From: G963663365 sp963663365
GTDB taxonomy: Bacteria; Hinthialibacterota; Hinthialibacteria; Hinthialibacterales; G963663365
Assembly: GCA_963663365.2 (NCBI GenBank)
Contig: CAXXIH010000002.1
Span: 477,952-541,951 of the forward strand
DNA length: 64,000 bases
Direction of reading: 5' to 3'
In this document: positions 17,634-25,852 of the stretch, one piece after another
Layout: each line of letters starts with the position of its first letter
How positions within the stretch are numbered: position 1 is the first letter of the stretch
The notes under the pieces: model-generated
Seen by the model: only the letters and a program-made list of their open reading frames with translations
Told to the model about the DNA's origin: nothing
Database searches by the model: none
Made by a program: the position numbers and the translations under genes

Positions 17634-20021
17634 TTACATATCCAACAGTCTTATGTTTAGCCCTCGGTCGAATTCATATCGCTTCCCTGCCTCGGCCTGG
17701 AACTCCTTCATGAGTGTTCCGTAACGGACTTTGCAGAGGTCCGTATATTTTGACTGAATCCGTGCCGTGGTGAGCCGGCCGTCTTTCCAGAAGATATCGA
17801 CTTCGTAGCCGCCCCGGGCTCGTAATCCCTGAACACTTCCCGTTTTCCAGGCATTAGGCAGGGCGGGTAATAGACTGATCTCACCGGAATGACTCTGCAA
17901 CAGCATTTCTGCAATTCCGGCCGTGCCGCCGGAATTCCCATCGATTATAAAGATATTCTCTTTAGCGCCTGCAATCCCGGCCGCCGAAAATGTGAGCAGG
18001 TTCGGATCGGTCAATTTCCCAAGCAGTTTCAAGACGCTGTCATGTGCACGTTCGGCTTCCCGCAAGCGCGCAAAATAACAGAGGAGGTTGGCGCGGCTCC
18101 ATTCCACATCCTCCCAGTCGGGTTGCGATAAGCGCCGGTCAATAGTCACTCGTGCGGCCTCGGCAAATTCCGGTGTTCCATCAAGTGTTATTTGCTCGAA
18201 CGGATAGAGAGCAATCAAATGGCAGGTATGCCTGTGGTTAGGGAGATGTTCCTCGTAGTCTTCAAGCCACTCCTGCAACTGGCCGTGCTTCCCGATTTGA
18301 AACGGCTGCAAGCGCGAACAGGCTTCTTGCAGTTTACTGCGAAACGGCTCATCGATGCCGAGCATTTGGCTTGCCTCGATGCAGGCCGTATAAAGTTCGC
18401 GGACTAACACCGTGTCACAGACCGGCCCCATGAGTTCATGACAACCTTGTTCCTCACCGGGCGGGCGAAAGGCATTCTCTGGCGAGAGCGCAGGCCCTGT
18501 AACCAGCCAGCCGTACTTGGGATGTTCGACCATATAATCGAGAAAAAATACAGCCGCTTCTTTTAAAACAGGATACGTACGCTTCGCAAGAAAGTCTTTA
18601 TCACTCGTAAATTGGTAGTGATCCCACAAATGCAACGCAAGCCATAACCCAGCGGTGGGATTCATCCCCCACCCTAATTTCCAACCTGGTGCGGTGTATC
18701 CCCATGCGTTGGTGACGGTATGGGCCACCCAACCATGACGATCATACACACGCTTGGCGGTTTTGCGGCCTGGCGGTACCAAAGATTCGATGAAATCAAA
18801 CAGCGGCTCATTGCATTCCGATAGATTACAAACTTCCGCAGGCCAATAGTTCATCTGAATATTTATATCCAGGTGAAAATCGCACGTCCATCCCATTTTG
18901 CAGGCAAGGCCGTCATTCCAGATTCCTTGAAGATTCATTGGCAGCGGCGAGTTTTCGCGTGAACCGGCAATCAATAAATAACGTCCGTATTGGAAGAACA
19001 ATTCGACCAACCCCGGATCGTCTTCTCCAGCACGAACCGCCTCCAAACGTTCATCAGTGGGCGCGTCTTTGGAATTTCCGAGATCGATAGCCACACGGCG
19101 GAAAAGCGGCTGGTAATCGGCAATATGTAATTCTCGAATCGACTGGTATGGTTTACCGGAGGCTGCCTCCAGCTGCGCACGGCAAAGCGATTCCGGACTT
19201 TTGCCTCGATAATCAGTATTGATGGTAATCAAAAGAGTTGCACAATCTGCCGAATCGACACGCAGTTTCCCTTCCCTGCGTGTTATGGTTCCACCTTCTG
19301 ATAGAACACGAACCTGCCCGCAAAAGGAAACTCCGCATTGACCATCGCTGTGTTTATTCTCAAAAGCATGACCTGATAGCATAAGCGTGTTATCATCGGC
19401 CATACTGACTTCAGACGGCTTCTCACCGGCATCCACTATCAGTTCAAATGAGATTTGTTGGAGTTTATCGCAACACAAACGGACAGCGATGATATCATCC
19501 GGATTTGAAGCAAGTATCTCACGCGTGAAGCGCGCGCCATCAACAACATAACTGACGCGGGCAATTCCTTCGTCCAAGTCCAACTCGCGGCGGTAGTCCG
19601 TAACTGTATTCTTGTCATGATCGAACTGAAAAATCAGGTCGCCTAAAGGAAGATGCGTTCCGAAATTTTCTTTCCGGCCCAACAGATAGTTCTTGCATTC
19701 CTCCCGAGCATCAAAAAACCGGCCCTCAAAAAAGAGTTCGCGAATTCTATTGAGGTGCTGGGGTCCCTCCGGATTTTCATTTCGATCGCTCGGCTCACCT
19801 GACCAGACTGTCGATTCATTCAAAGCCAGTCGTTCCTGATCAACGCCGCCAAATACCATCGCCCCCACACGGCTATTACCGACCGGAAGCGCTTCCAGCC
19901 AGCGTTCAGCGGGCTGTCGATACCAGAGTCTCAGATCAGAATCGCCGCAATACGCGGTTGCCGCCGCAATTACTAAAAGTGCGCCGGCAATCATAGAGGA
20001 TTTTGTTGTTCTGGTAGCCAT
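17634..20021 (-). CDS. GH95-family alpha-L-fucosidase, secreted
   Basis: A 795-residue glycoside hydrolase of family GH95, which removes terminal alpha-L-fucose (some members act on galactose) with inversion. Family landmarks are all visible. The N-terminal sandwich has WLEALPVGNSRVGAMVFGG and LNESTVWSG. The (alpha/alpha)6 barrel has LPMNLQGIWND and DFHLDINIQMNYWPAE, SPENAF with the probable general-acid glutamate near residue 515, and IIDGNSGGTAGIAEML with the aspartate near 694. The ATG at 20021 is preferred because it opens a compact Sec signal (SSMIAGALLVIAAATAYC); 20048 has no ribosome site, but 20021's site is also weak. The length is normal for the family. It converges with the prepilin-like gene. 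Confidence 0.92.
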   Translation of the reverse strand: MATRTTKSSMIAGALLVIAAATAYCGDSDLRLWYRQPAERWLEALPVGNSRVGAMVFGGVDQERLALNESTVWSGEPSDRNENPEGPQHLNRIRELFFEGRFFDAREECKNYLLGRKENFGTHLPLGDLIFQFDHDKNTVTDYRRELDLDEGIARVSYVVDGARFTREILASNPDDIIAVRLCCDKLQQISFELIVDAGEKPSEVSMADDNTLMLSGHAFENKHSDGQCGVSFCGQVRVLSEGGTITRREGKLRVDSADCATLLITINTDYRGKSPESLCRAQLEAASGKPYQSIRELHIADYQPLFRRVAIDLGNSKDAPTDERLEAVRAGEDDPGLVELFFQYGRYLLIAGSRENSPLPMNLQGIWNDGLACKMGWTCDFHLDINIQMNYWPAEVCNLSECNEPLFDFIESLVPPGRKTAKRVYDRHGWVAHTVTNAWGYTAPGWKLGWGMNPTAGLWLALHLWDHYQFTSDKDFLAKRTYPVLKEAAVFFLDYMVEHPKYGWLVTGPALSPENAFRPPGEEQGCHELMGPVCDTVLVRELYTACIEASQMLGIDEPFRSKLQEACSRLQPFQIGKHGQLQEWLEDYEEHLPNHRHTCHLIALYPFEQITLDGTPEFAEAARVTIDRRLSQPDWEDVEWSRANLLCYFARLREAERAHDSVLKLLGKLTDPNLLTFSAAGIAGAKENIFIIDGNSGGTAGIAEMLLQSHSGEISLLPALPNAWKTGSVQGLRARGGYEVDIFWKDGRLTTARIQSKYTDLCKVRYGTLMKEFQAEAGKRYEFDRGLNIRLLDM

Positions 20022-20200
20022 TCTGTTCCACTCATATCTTTCCGCCATTCATATTTTTAAGATTTGAATGGCATGGGCATGATATGACAAAACGGCGAAA
20101 TATTCAGCTGCCGGTATTAAATAAACAGTTGGCGTCTCGCGGACAAAAAGAATTTGTTTTACATGTTATGAATCGGTAAATCGAAAACAGTTGGCTCGCG

Positions 20201-20458
20201 CTATCGTAGTAGTCCTATGACAAGGAGAATAATGCCACTTAGAATCCCGCCTCCCACAACTCCAATTAAAAATCCTACAACAATCCCGATTTCCGGCCCC
20301 AGCCACGCTCCACCGACAACAACACTTAAGAGCGTAAAAATTGCAATAAATCGCAACTGAAAAAGATTATCATCTTCTCGGCAATTCGGAACCAGCCCCA
20401 CCTTGTCGGCAATAATATCGTATGCACTCCCACGTTTTTGTTTTTTTCCATCCGCCAT
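20201..20458 (-). CDS. Small glycine-rich double-TM protein
   Basis: An 85-residue protein: a basic cytosolic start (MADGKKQKRG), the conserved-looking segment AYDIIADKVGLVPN, then two hydrophobic helices rich in GxxxG steps (VVVGGAWLGPEIG; FLIGVVGGGILSGIIL). The ATG at 20458 is fixed by a near-perfect AGGAGGTG 6 bases upstream; an in-frame GTG at 20467 overlaps that site. I recall similar small YDxxADKxGLVP proteins in Planctomycetota-like genomes, without known function. The glycine-zipper hairpin suggests tight packing or oligomerisation in the membrane. It stands alone between the fucosidase and a long gene-free stretch. Confidence 0.75.
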   Translation of the reverse strand: MADGKKQKRGSAYDIIADKVGLVPNCREDDNLFQLRFIAIFTLLSVVVGGAWLGPEIGIVVGFLIGVVGGGILSGIILLVIGLLR

Positions 20459-21258
20459 TATTTTCACCTCCTATGATCTTCGGTTTAATTTTGATTGCTG
20501 ACAGAGCGCATGTTTTTAAAATTTATATCCAGGATTCCACCCGGCATAAATGCGGCCCGACTGCAAATCACCGATTTTGATGCATTCTCAATCTTCGCCT
20601 TTCTATGCAAAGCATACTTTTAGCCTTAGCGTTTCCTAATCAGAAGCCACACAATAAAGAAATCCGTTCATCCCAAACATCTTCCCTTTCGATGTTCTTT
20701 TGATAATGTATTCCCAATCCATTTGGTTACCCCCATTCATCCGGGAGGATATTCCTCAGCCACCCGCTTACGCTACGTGCTGGAGAAATCAGGTTAGTCA
20801 CCCAGTACAACTGTAAACCCCAGCGCACTCCATGTCAATCAAAAGTTTATCTTTTATCGGAATTATCGAGTTTTTTTTGCGTCTATGCATCTGCCCCCTT
20901 TCTTCCACGCCTGGGCGATCCTTGCTTCGATCCCCCTAACGCTTATCTCCTTTATTGCCAGAGAGTTACAACGATTTAGCCATAAATGCAAATGATCAAT
21001 AATGAACCAGATGGCGGTAATGGATAGCCGTGCCTACCGGCATCAAAATTACCATGAAATACTGGTGCTCCTCCTCCGCGAAGGCAATGGCCTCTTTTCT
21101 TCAATGAGATCATTTAGCGGATGAACTGCCATATCAGCCGCTTAGATTCCCCTCTCTTTTTCAACTCCTAAAAACTCCCTAATTGATCTTCACTTCTTTG
21201 CTATCATCAAGAATGAAATAAAAGCATTACCGGAATTACGACAAAGGATTGATTGATC
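20459..21258. other. Gene-free stretch, 800 bases
   Basis: The longest interval without a supported gene. It contains a short perfect hairpin GAGGA-TAT-TCCTC near 20745-20757, followed by a GC-richer segment (CACCCGCTTACGCTAC). I see no open frame with a ribosome site, no tRNA-like fold, and no transposase remnant I can recognise. It is the upstream region of both the small membrane protein (minus) and the pectate lyase (plus). A TGCTATCAT extended -10-like box lies at 21199-21207 before the lyase. Confidence 0.45.
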
Positions 21259-22608
21259 ATGCCATTAAATCTCAGAACATTGGGAATTTTGTTTACGGCT
21301 TTGATGCTATTGGTGGGTACAGGCAATGTTCAAGCGGAAGATTCGAATCTTAAGTCAAAGGCCGAGCAGACTTTGCGCAAATCATTAGATGCAATGAAAG
21401 AGTTGCGTCATGGCGGCGGATGGGCCATGGCGTGGTCATCCGATTTAAAGCTGACCATCGGCGAACATTACGTCCGCCCGGCGGATACAATAACGATTCA
21501 GCCACCGGCAACTCCCGGTACGGCCGGAGTCTACCTTCGAGCGGCTCAAGTCCTAAATGACCAAGACTATCTTTTCGTCGCCCGTCAGGCAGGGGATGCC
21601 TTAATCGCCTGCCAATTGGATTGCGGAGGATTCATCCACGATTTCACACCCGGCGACTCCAAGGCGCAATCAGGCTCCTTTGATGACGATGTTACACAAG
21701 GTGCAACCAGGTACCTCATTGATCTTTGGAAAGCAACACAAGACAGCCGTTATGCGGATGCGGCAAAGCGAAGTTGCCAATTTATGCTCGATTCCCAATA
21801 TCCTAATGGTGGCTGGCCGCAGGCTTATCCATTGCAAGATGGTTACTCGCGTTACATCACCATTAATGATCGAGCGATGATGGATGTCATGAGGACGCTT
21901 TTTGTGGCCCACGCCGTATTTGGAGACTCTCGTTATTATGATGCGGCTATCCGCGGCGCGGATTGCCTCTTGACGTTGCAGGGCAAGCCTCCGCAGGCTG
22001 GCTGGGCACAGCAATTCACCGTGGATGGTCAACCGGCCCCCGCCCGAAAGTTTGAGCCGGTCGCTTTGACTTCCGCAGAATCAATGGGCGTGCTCCGTGT
22101 TTTATTGGAAGTCTATTTAGAAACCGGTGATAAAAAATATCTCGCGGCAGGTCCCCCGGCATTTGCCTGGATGAAGGCCTCCCGTCTTCCAAACGGCCTC
22201 TGGGCTCGATTTTATGAAATCGGTACAAATCAGGATATCTACTGCACTGAAGATGGGGAAATCGTTACCGATGTCACCAAGGCCCGCAAAGGTTACGGTT
22301 GGCAGGGGAAACATCTCGATGAAAAACTGGAAGAACAGTTTAAAGCACTCATAGAGGCTCCCGTTGAAGAGCGTCACCAAGTATGGGAAAAGCTTGCTCC
22401 ATCCCAAAGACCATTTGATGATAAACGTGTAAAATCAATTATAGATGCCTTGGATGAGAATGGATACTGGCTCACTCCTTTGCCGGAACGGCTTGTTTCA
22501 ATCTATAAAGAGCGCGTAGGCGATCCCGAGGGTGTTCAGCAAATCGATACCGGGCGATTTAGAGGAAGCGCTTATATTCTATTGAACTACTTGGAATCAG
22601 CCGAATAG
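21259..22608 (+). CDS. Secreted pectate lyase, PL10-like
   Basis: A 449-residue exported enzyme; residues 1-26 are a Sec signal ending in NVQA. The catalytic part matches the PL10 pectate-lyase family, an alpha/alpha toroid that cleaves polygalacturonate by beta-elimination with calcium. Landmarks are DDDVTQGATRYL (142-153), NGGWPQAYPL (183-192) with TINDRAMMDVM, and PARKFEPVALTSAESMGVLR (261-280), which resembles the family's substrate-binding arginine and aspartate region. The ATG at 21259 follows AAAGGA by about 10 bases; a TTG at 21253 is an unlikely alternative. It lies upstream of two NHL-repeat genes on the same strand. Acidic-polysaccharide cleavage is probable, but specificity within the toroid fold is uncertain. 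Confidence 0.85.
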   Translation: MPLNLRTLGILFTALMLLVGTGNVQAEDSNLKSKAEQTLRKSLDAMKELRHGGGWAMAWSSDLKLTIGEHYVRPADTITIQPPATPGTAGVYLRAAQVLNDQDYLFVARQAGDALIACQLDCGGFIHDFTPGDSKAQSGSFDDDVTQGATRYLIDLWKATQDSRYADAAKRSCQFMLDSQYPNGGWPQAYPLQDGYSRYITINDRAMMDVMRTLFVAHAVFGDSRYYDAAIRGADCLLTLQGKPPQAGWAQQFTVDGQPAPARKFEPVALTSAESMGVLRVLLEVYLETGDKKYLAAGPPAFAWMKASRLPNGLWARFYEIGTNQDIYCTEDGEIVTDVTKARKGYGWQGKHLDEKLEEQFKALIEAPVEERHQVWEKLAPSQRPFDDKRVKSIIDALDENGYWLTPLPERLVSIYKERVGDPEGVQQIDTGRFRGSAYILLNYLESAE

Positions 22609-22811
22609 CCGCTTGTTAAATATCCTGTTGTTTTATCCTAAATCGGCAAACAAATTTCATTCTCGATTCAGGCCTCAAGGAAATCCCCATTGTCATGAAA
22701 AAGCCCGTGGTGCCGCTTGCTCTTTCTGGCATAATCCTTGGCAAGCTATATCAACACGCAACATCATTTTGGGGGAGCACTTGGAAGCCATTACATACAA
22801 AGGAAAACACA

Positions 22812-22843
22812 AGGGACTCCCTAGTGGCAGTTCCCGGAACTGC
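22812..22843. promoter_or_regulatory. Two adjacent odd-centred palindromes before an NHL-repeat gene
   Basis: AGGGA-C-TCCCT (22812-22822) and GCAGTTCC-C-GGAACTGC (22827-22843; perfect 8-base arms) lie 4 bases apart. They end 2 bases before the ATG at 22846, where a ribosome-binding site is expected and no clear one is visible. The pair could be a double operator, or in RNA could occlude translation initiation. Confidence 0.45.
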
Positions 22844-22845
22844 TA

Positions 22846-24129
22846 ATGATGCATACCAACGACTTTCGAAAATTTATCTATCTTTCAATCGTTTTTTATT
22901 CCTTTATCCAGAATACGGCTATTGCAGAAACATCACCCGCACTCGGCCGTGCCGAAATTCACCCATCAGTCATTCATCTCGAACCGAATACCGAGCAAAA
23001 GTTCAAGGTTGTCCTACAAGCAACACGGTTGGCAGGAGCCGAAGTGGCGCAAAATGTGAAATGGTCGGTCAATGATGTTCCAGGTGGCAATGAGCAACTC
23101 GGAACGATTAGTCAAGATGGGTTGTACTGTTCACCATCAAAAACACCATCTCCGCACGACATCCAAATCTGTGCTGAGGTGGACGGTGTTGCCAATAGAC
23201 TGCTTTGGGCGACAGTGCTTATGGATATTCAGGGGCCAGCCTACGAACGAATCGGCGGATGGTCTGAAGAAAAGGCGAATGCAAAATATTTTGTAGATCC
23301 TCATTGTGTTTGTATCGACCGTGACGGTAATCTCATTATCACAGATTATAATGGTTCACAGGTTTTGCGATTTTCGCCCAGCGGCGAATATCTGGGGACT
23401 GTTGGTTCAGGCAAAGGTGAAAAGCCCGGTCAGATAACATTGCCTCGAGTCGTTCATACGGATCGCGATGGCCTGATTTTTGTCAGCGACCAAAAAAGCG
23501 ACAAGCCCCGCATTCAGGTCTTTACCCCAGAAGGCAAATTCATTCGTATGTTTGCGGATAAGGGGACGCGCACAGGAGATATTCTTCGTGCCCATGGTCT
23601 TGCATTCGATAGCAAGCAGCGTCTTTTTGTCGTCGATGTAGACAATATGAGAGTAAATATCTATTCGCACTCCGGAGATTTTATCTCAACATGGGGGCAT
23701 GACGGACACCGTGTTGGAGAATTCAATGCTCCCCACGGTATTGCGCTAGACCGCAACGATGACGTTTTTGTGGTGGGATATTATGGTCCTTGTCAAAAAT
23801 TCACGGCAGATGGTGGTTTTCTTTTCGATTTTTCTCATGGAAATCCGCCATATAGCGCGGTCTATTTCCATAGCATTACCACGGATCATTGGGGGAATGT
23901 TTATCTCATGGTGCGGGGTTCGCGCGGGTTTGGCGGCGCCATTGAAGACAATGAAGGCAATAATGTCAGCATCATGAAATTCAACAACAACGGCGACCAC
24001 ATCAGCAACATAACATTGTCGGTGCATGCTCATAAAGAAAACTGGGCTGAGGTTGATAAAGATGGAACAGTCTACGCAATCTTTGAAAGCGACGACCGTG
24101 TTGGATTTGAAATTTTCGCCCCACGATAA
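22846..24129 (+). CDS. Secreted NHL-repeat beta-propeller protein (paralogue A)
   Basis: A 427-residue exported protein with a signal peptide (about 1-27, ending TAIA). A small Ig-like domain (about 35-125; VIHLEPNTEQKFKVVLQ, WSVNDVPGGNEQLGTIS) resembles bacterial Big domains. A six-bladed-type NHL propeller follows, with repeats such as PHCVCIDRDGNLIITDYNG, HGLAFDSKQRLFVVDVDN and HGIALDRNDDVFVVGYYG. NHL propellers bind carbohydrates or proteins and sometimes carry lyase activity; no catalytic site is evident. It is homologous along its full length to the next gene, and the pair looks like a tandem duplication. ATG codons occur at both 22846 and 22849; the ribosome site is weak and two palindromes sit directly upstream. 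Confidence 0.82.
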   Translation: MMHTNDFRKFIYLSIVFYSFIQNTAIAETSPALGRAEIHPSVIHLEPNTEQKFKVVLQATRLAGAEVAQNVKWSVNDVPGGNEQLGTISQDGLYCSPSKTPSPHDIQICAEVDGVANRLLWATVLMDIQGPAYERIGGWSEEKANAKYFVDPHCVCIDRDGNLIITDYNGSQVLRFSPSGEYLGTVGSGKGEKPGQITLPRVVHTDRDGLIFVSDQKSDKPRIQVFTPEGKFIRMFADKGTRTGDILRAHGLAFDSKQRLFVVDVDNMRVNIYSHSGDFISTWGHDGHRVGEFNAPHGIALDRNDDVFVVGYYGPCQKFTADGGFLFDFSHGNPPYSAVYFHSITTDHWGNVYLMVRGSRGFGGAIEDNEGNNVSIMKFNNNGDHISNITLSVHAHKENWAEVDKDGTVYAIFESDDRVGFEIFAPR

Positions 24130-24168
24130 ACGTGCGGGCAGGTGCCATAAACAAGGAGCATCAAAAGT

Positions 24169-25449
24169 ATGAATACATCTCTGAAAAGGTATCTAGTGCT
24201 TTGCAGCGGAATCGCTCTGTTGGGAATAGGATTTGTGTATACGGCCGATGCTCAGCCTACAAATCTTCACAATCGCTCCTATATCAAACCATCCCTGATT
24301 CAACTTGAGCCCGGCGATACCCAGCAATTCAAAGCAATCGTCACTCCTGGCCATTTACGCACTGCCCAATTAGCCGAATCGGTCATCTGGTCGGTCAATG
24401 ATATCCCCGGTGGGAATCAGGAAGTCGGAACAATCGATGCTCAAGGTGAGTACCGCGCACCTGCAACTGTTTCCGGAGCCAAAGAAATACATATCTGCGC
24501 CGAAGTCCAAGAAACAGAAAACCATTTTTGTTGGGCAACAGTTTTATTGGGAACACCTAGCTATGAAAAGACTAAAAGTTGGGGGGAAGAGGCCGATAAA
24601 GGAGAGCATTTACAAGAACCCAAAGCGATAGCGCTTAATCCACAAGGCGAATTGATATTGACGGATATAGGCGTTTCAAAAGTATTCCGTTACTCCGTGG
24701 ATGGAGAGTATTTGGGAGAAATCGGCAAGGGACCCGGAAGCGGCCCGGAAAATTACGAACAGCCGCGCGACATCGGTGTGGATACAAAAGGCCGTATTTT
24801 CGTTAGTGATCTGCGCACAGGGCCGCCGCGAATTAAAATCTTTAAGGCCGATGGCACATTGCTTCACGGATTGGGCCCCAAGGGGACCTACCCGGGCCAC
24901 ATCTTGCGCACCGAAGGCATGGCCTTTGATTCCCAAGGACGGTTTTATACAACGGATATCGACAACATGCGCGTAAGCTGTTACGACAGCGAAGGAAATT
25001 TCTTGAATATTCTGGAAGATCCATCAGGTGTGCCTATCCGATGGAACGCGCCATACGGTTTGGTAATTGACCGTAATGACGACATTTTTGTACCCGGATA
25101 CTATGGTCCATGTCAGAAATTCACAAACAAAGGCGAATTCCTAGCCGCATTCGCTCATGCCGAGCCTCCGGACGGCCCGATTGGTTTTCAAAGCGCCACC
25201 GGAGACCGTTGGGGTAACATCTATCTCGCCGCGCGCCGCGAAGGCATATCTCCGGGCGATTTTACGAAAGAAAAAGGCAAGAAGGTTTGTATCCTAAAAT
25301 ACGGCAACAACGGAGATTTCATCACGCGCATCGATTTGCCGGAAGGTGAAATCGGCAATACGGAAATGGTCGTCGATGAACAAGACCGGCTCTATGTGGT
25401 TTTTGTAAGGCCAGACCGCGTAGGTATAGACATCTATATCCAGAAATAG
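24169..25449 (+). CDS. Secreted NHL-repeat beta-propeller protein (paralogue B)
   Basis: A 426-residue exported protein with a signal peptide (residues 1-28, ending YTADA), an Ig-like domain (LIQLEPGDTQQFKAIV, WSVNDIPGGNQEVGTI) and an NHL propeller (PKAIALNPQGELILTDIG, EGMAFDSQGRFYTTDIDN, YGLVIDRNDDIFVPGYYG). The domain order and blade sequences match the preceding gene closely; both carry YYGPCQKFT in the same blade. The ATG at 24169 has AAGGAG about 10 bases upstream. The 39-base gap suggests co-transcription with paralogue A. A shared role in binding extracellular ligands is inferred, and divergence is strongest in the third and last blades. Confidence 0.85.
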   Translation: MNTSLKRYLVLCSGIALLGIGFVYTADAQPTNLHNRSYIKPSLIQLEPGDTQQFKAIVTPGHLRTAQLAESVIWSVNDIPGGNQEVGTIDAQGEYRAPATVSGAKEIHICAEVQETENHFCWATVLLGTPSYEKTKSWGEEADKGEHLQEPKAIALNPQGELILTDIGVSKVFRYSVDGEYLGEIGKGPGSGPENYEQPRDIGVDTKGRIFVSDLRTGPPRIKIFKADGTLLHGLGPKGTYPGHILRTEGMAFDSQGRFYTTDIDNMRVSCYDSEGNFLNILEDPSGVPIRWNAPYGLVIDRNDDIFVPGYYGPCQKFTNKGEFLAAFAHAEPPDGPIGFQSATGDRWGNIYLAARREGISPGDFTKEKGKKVCILKYGNNGDFITRIDLPEGEIGNTEMVVDEQDRLYVVFVRPDRVGIDIYIQK

Positions 25450-25852
25450 AATATAAATATCTCACAGAGTATTCAGAAAATCCCATCCAAAGGAATATGA
25501 CTCTGGATTCATATGAATAATTGGAATAATGAGGCCCTAAAGCCTTCTTTCTAATATGTCCGGTATTACAAGAATTTTCAAGAACCTGTATAGAGAACAA
25601 TTCCCCCAAGGCATTTTTAGACACTGCATGACTTCCTGCGGATGAGTGAACCTATGACTATGCGGCTCATTCCATCGTGTATGCTAATTTCACGCTCTTT
25701 TGGGGTCATGTATTCCTCTCATTTATCTGTTATTATTCCGGCGAGGCCGGAGTATTCGGCTTGCCCTTAATGACGGCACAAAATTTTGATGCGCATGGGC
25801 GGCAAGTCAGATAAGATTTACGGAACGTTCTTTAGCATGATGAGAGGCAAGC
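25450..25852. other. Intergenic region, 403 bases, no gene seen
   Basis: It separates the NHL pair from the response-regulator gene. The open frames present lack ribosome sites and protein-like composition. No clear hairpin terminator follows the NHL gene. Confidence 0.4.

Noticed and set aside
22695..23075. 126-codon frame beginning MKKPVVPLALSG, overlapping the first NHL-repeat gene
   Set aside because: The start looks like a signal peptide, but the rest is out of frame with a well-supported gene, and its composition after residue 60 is that of a shadow frame.
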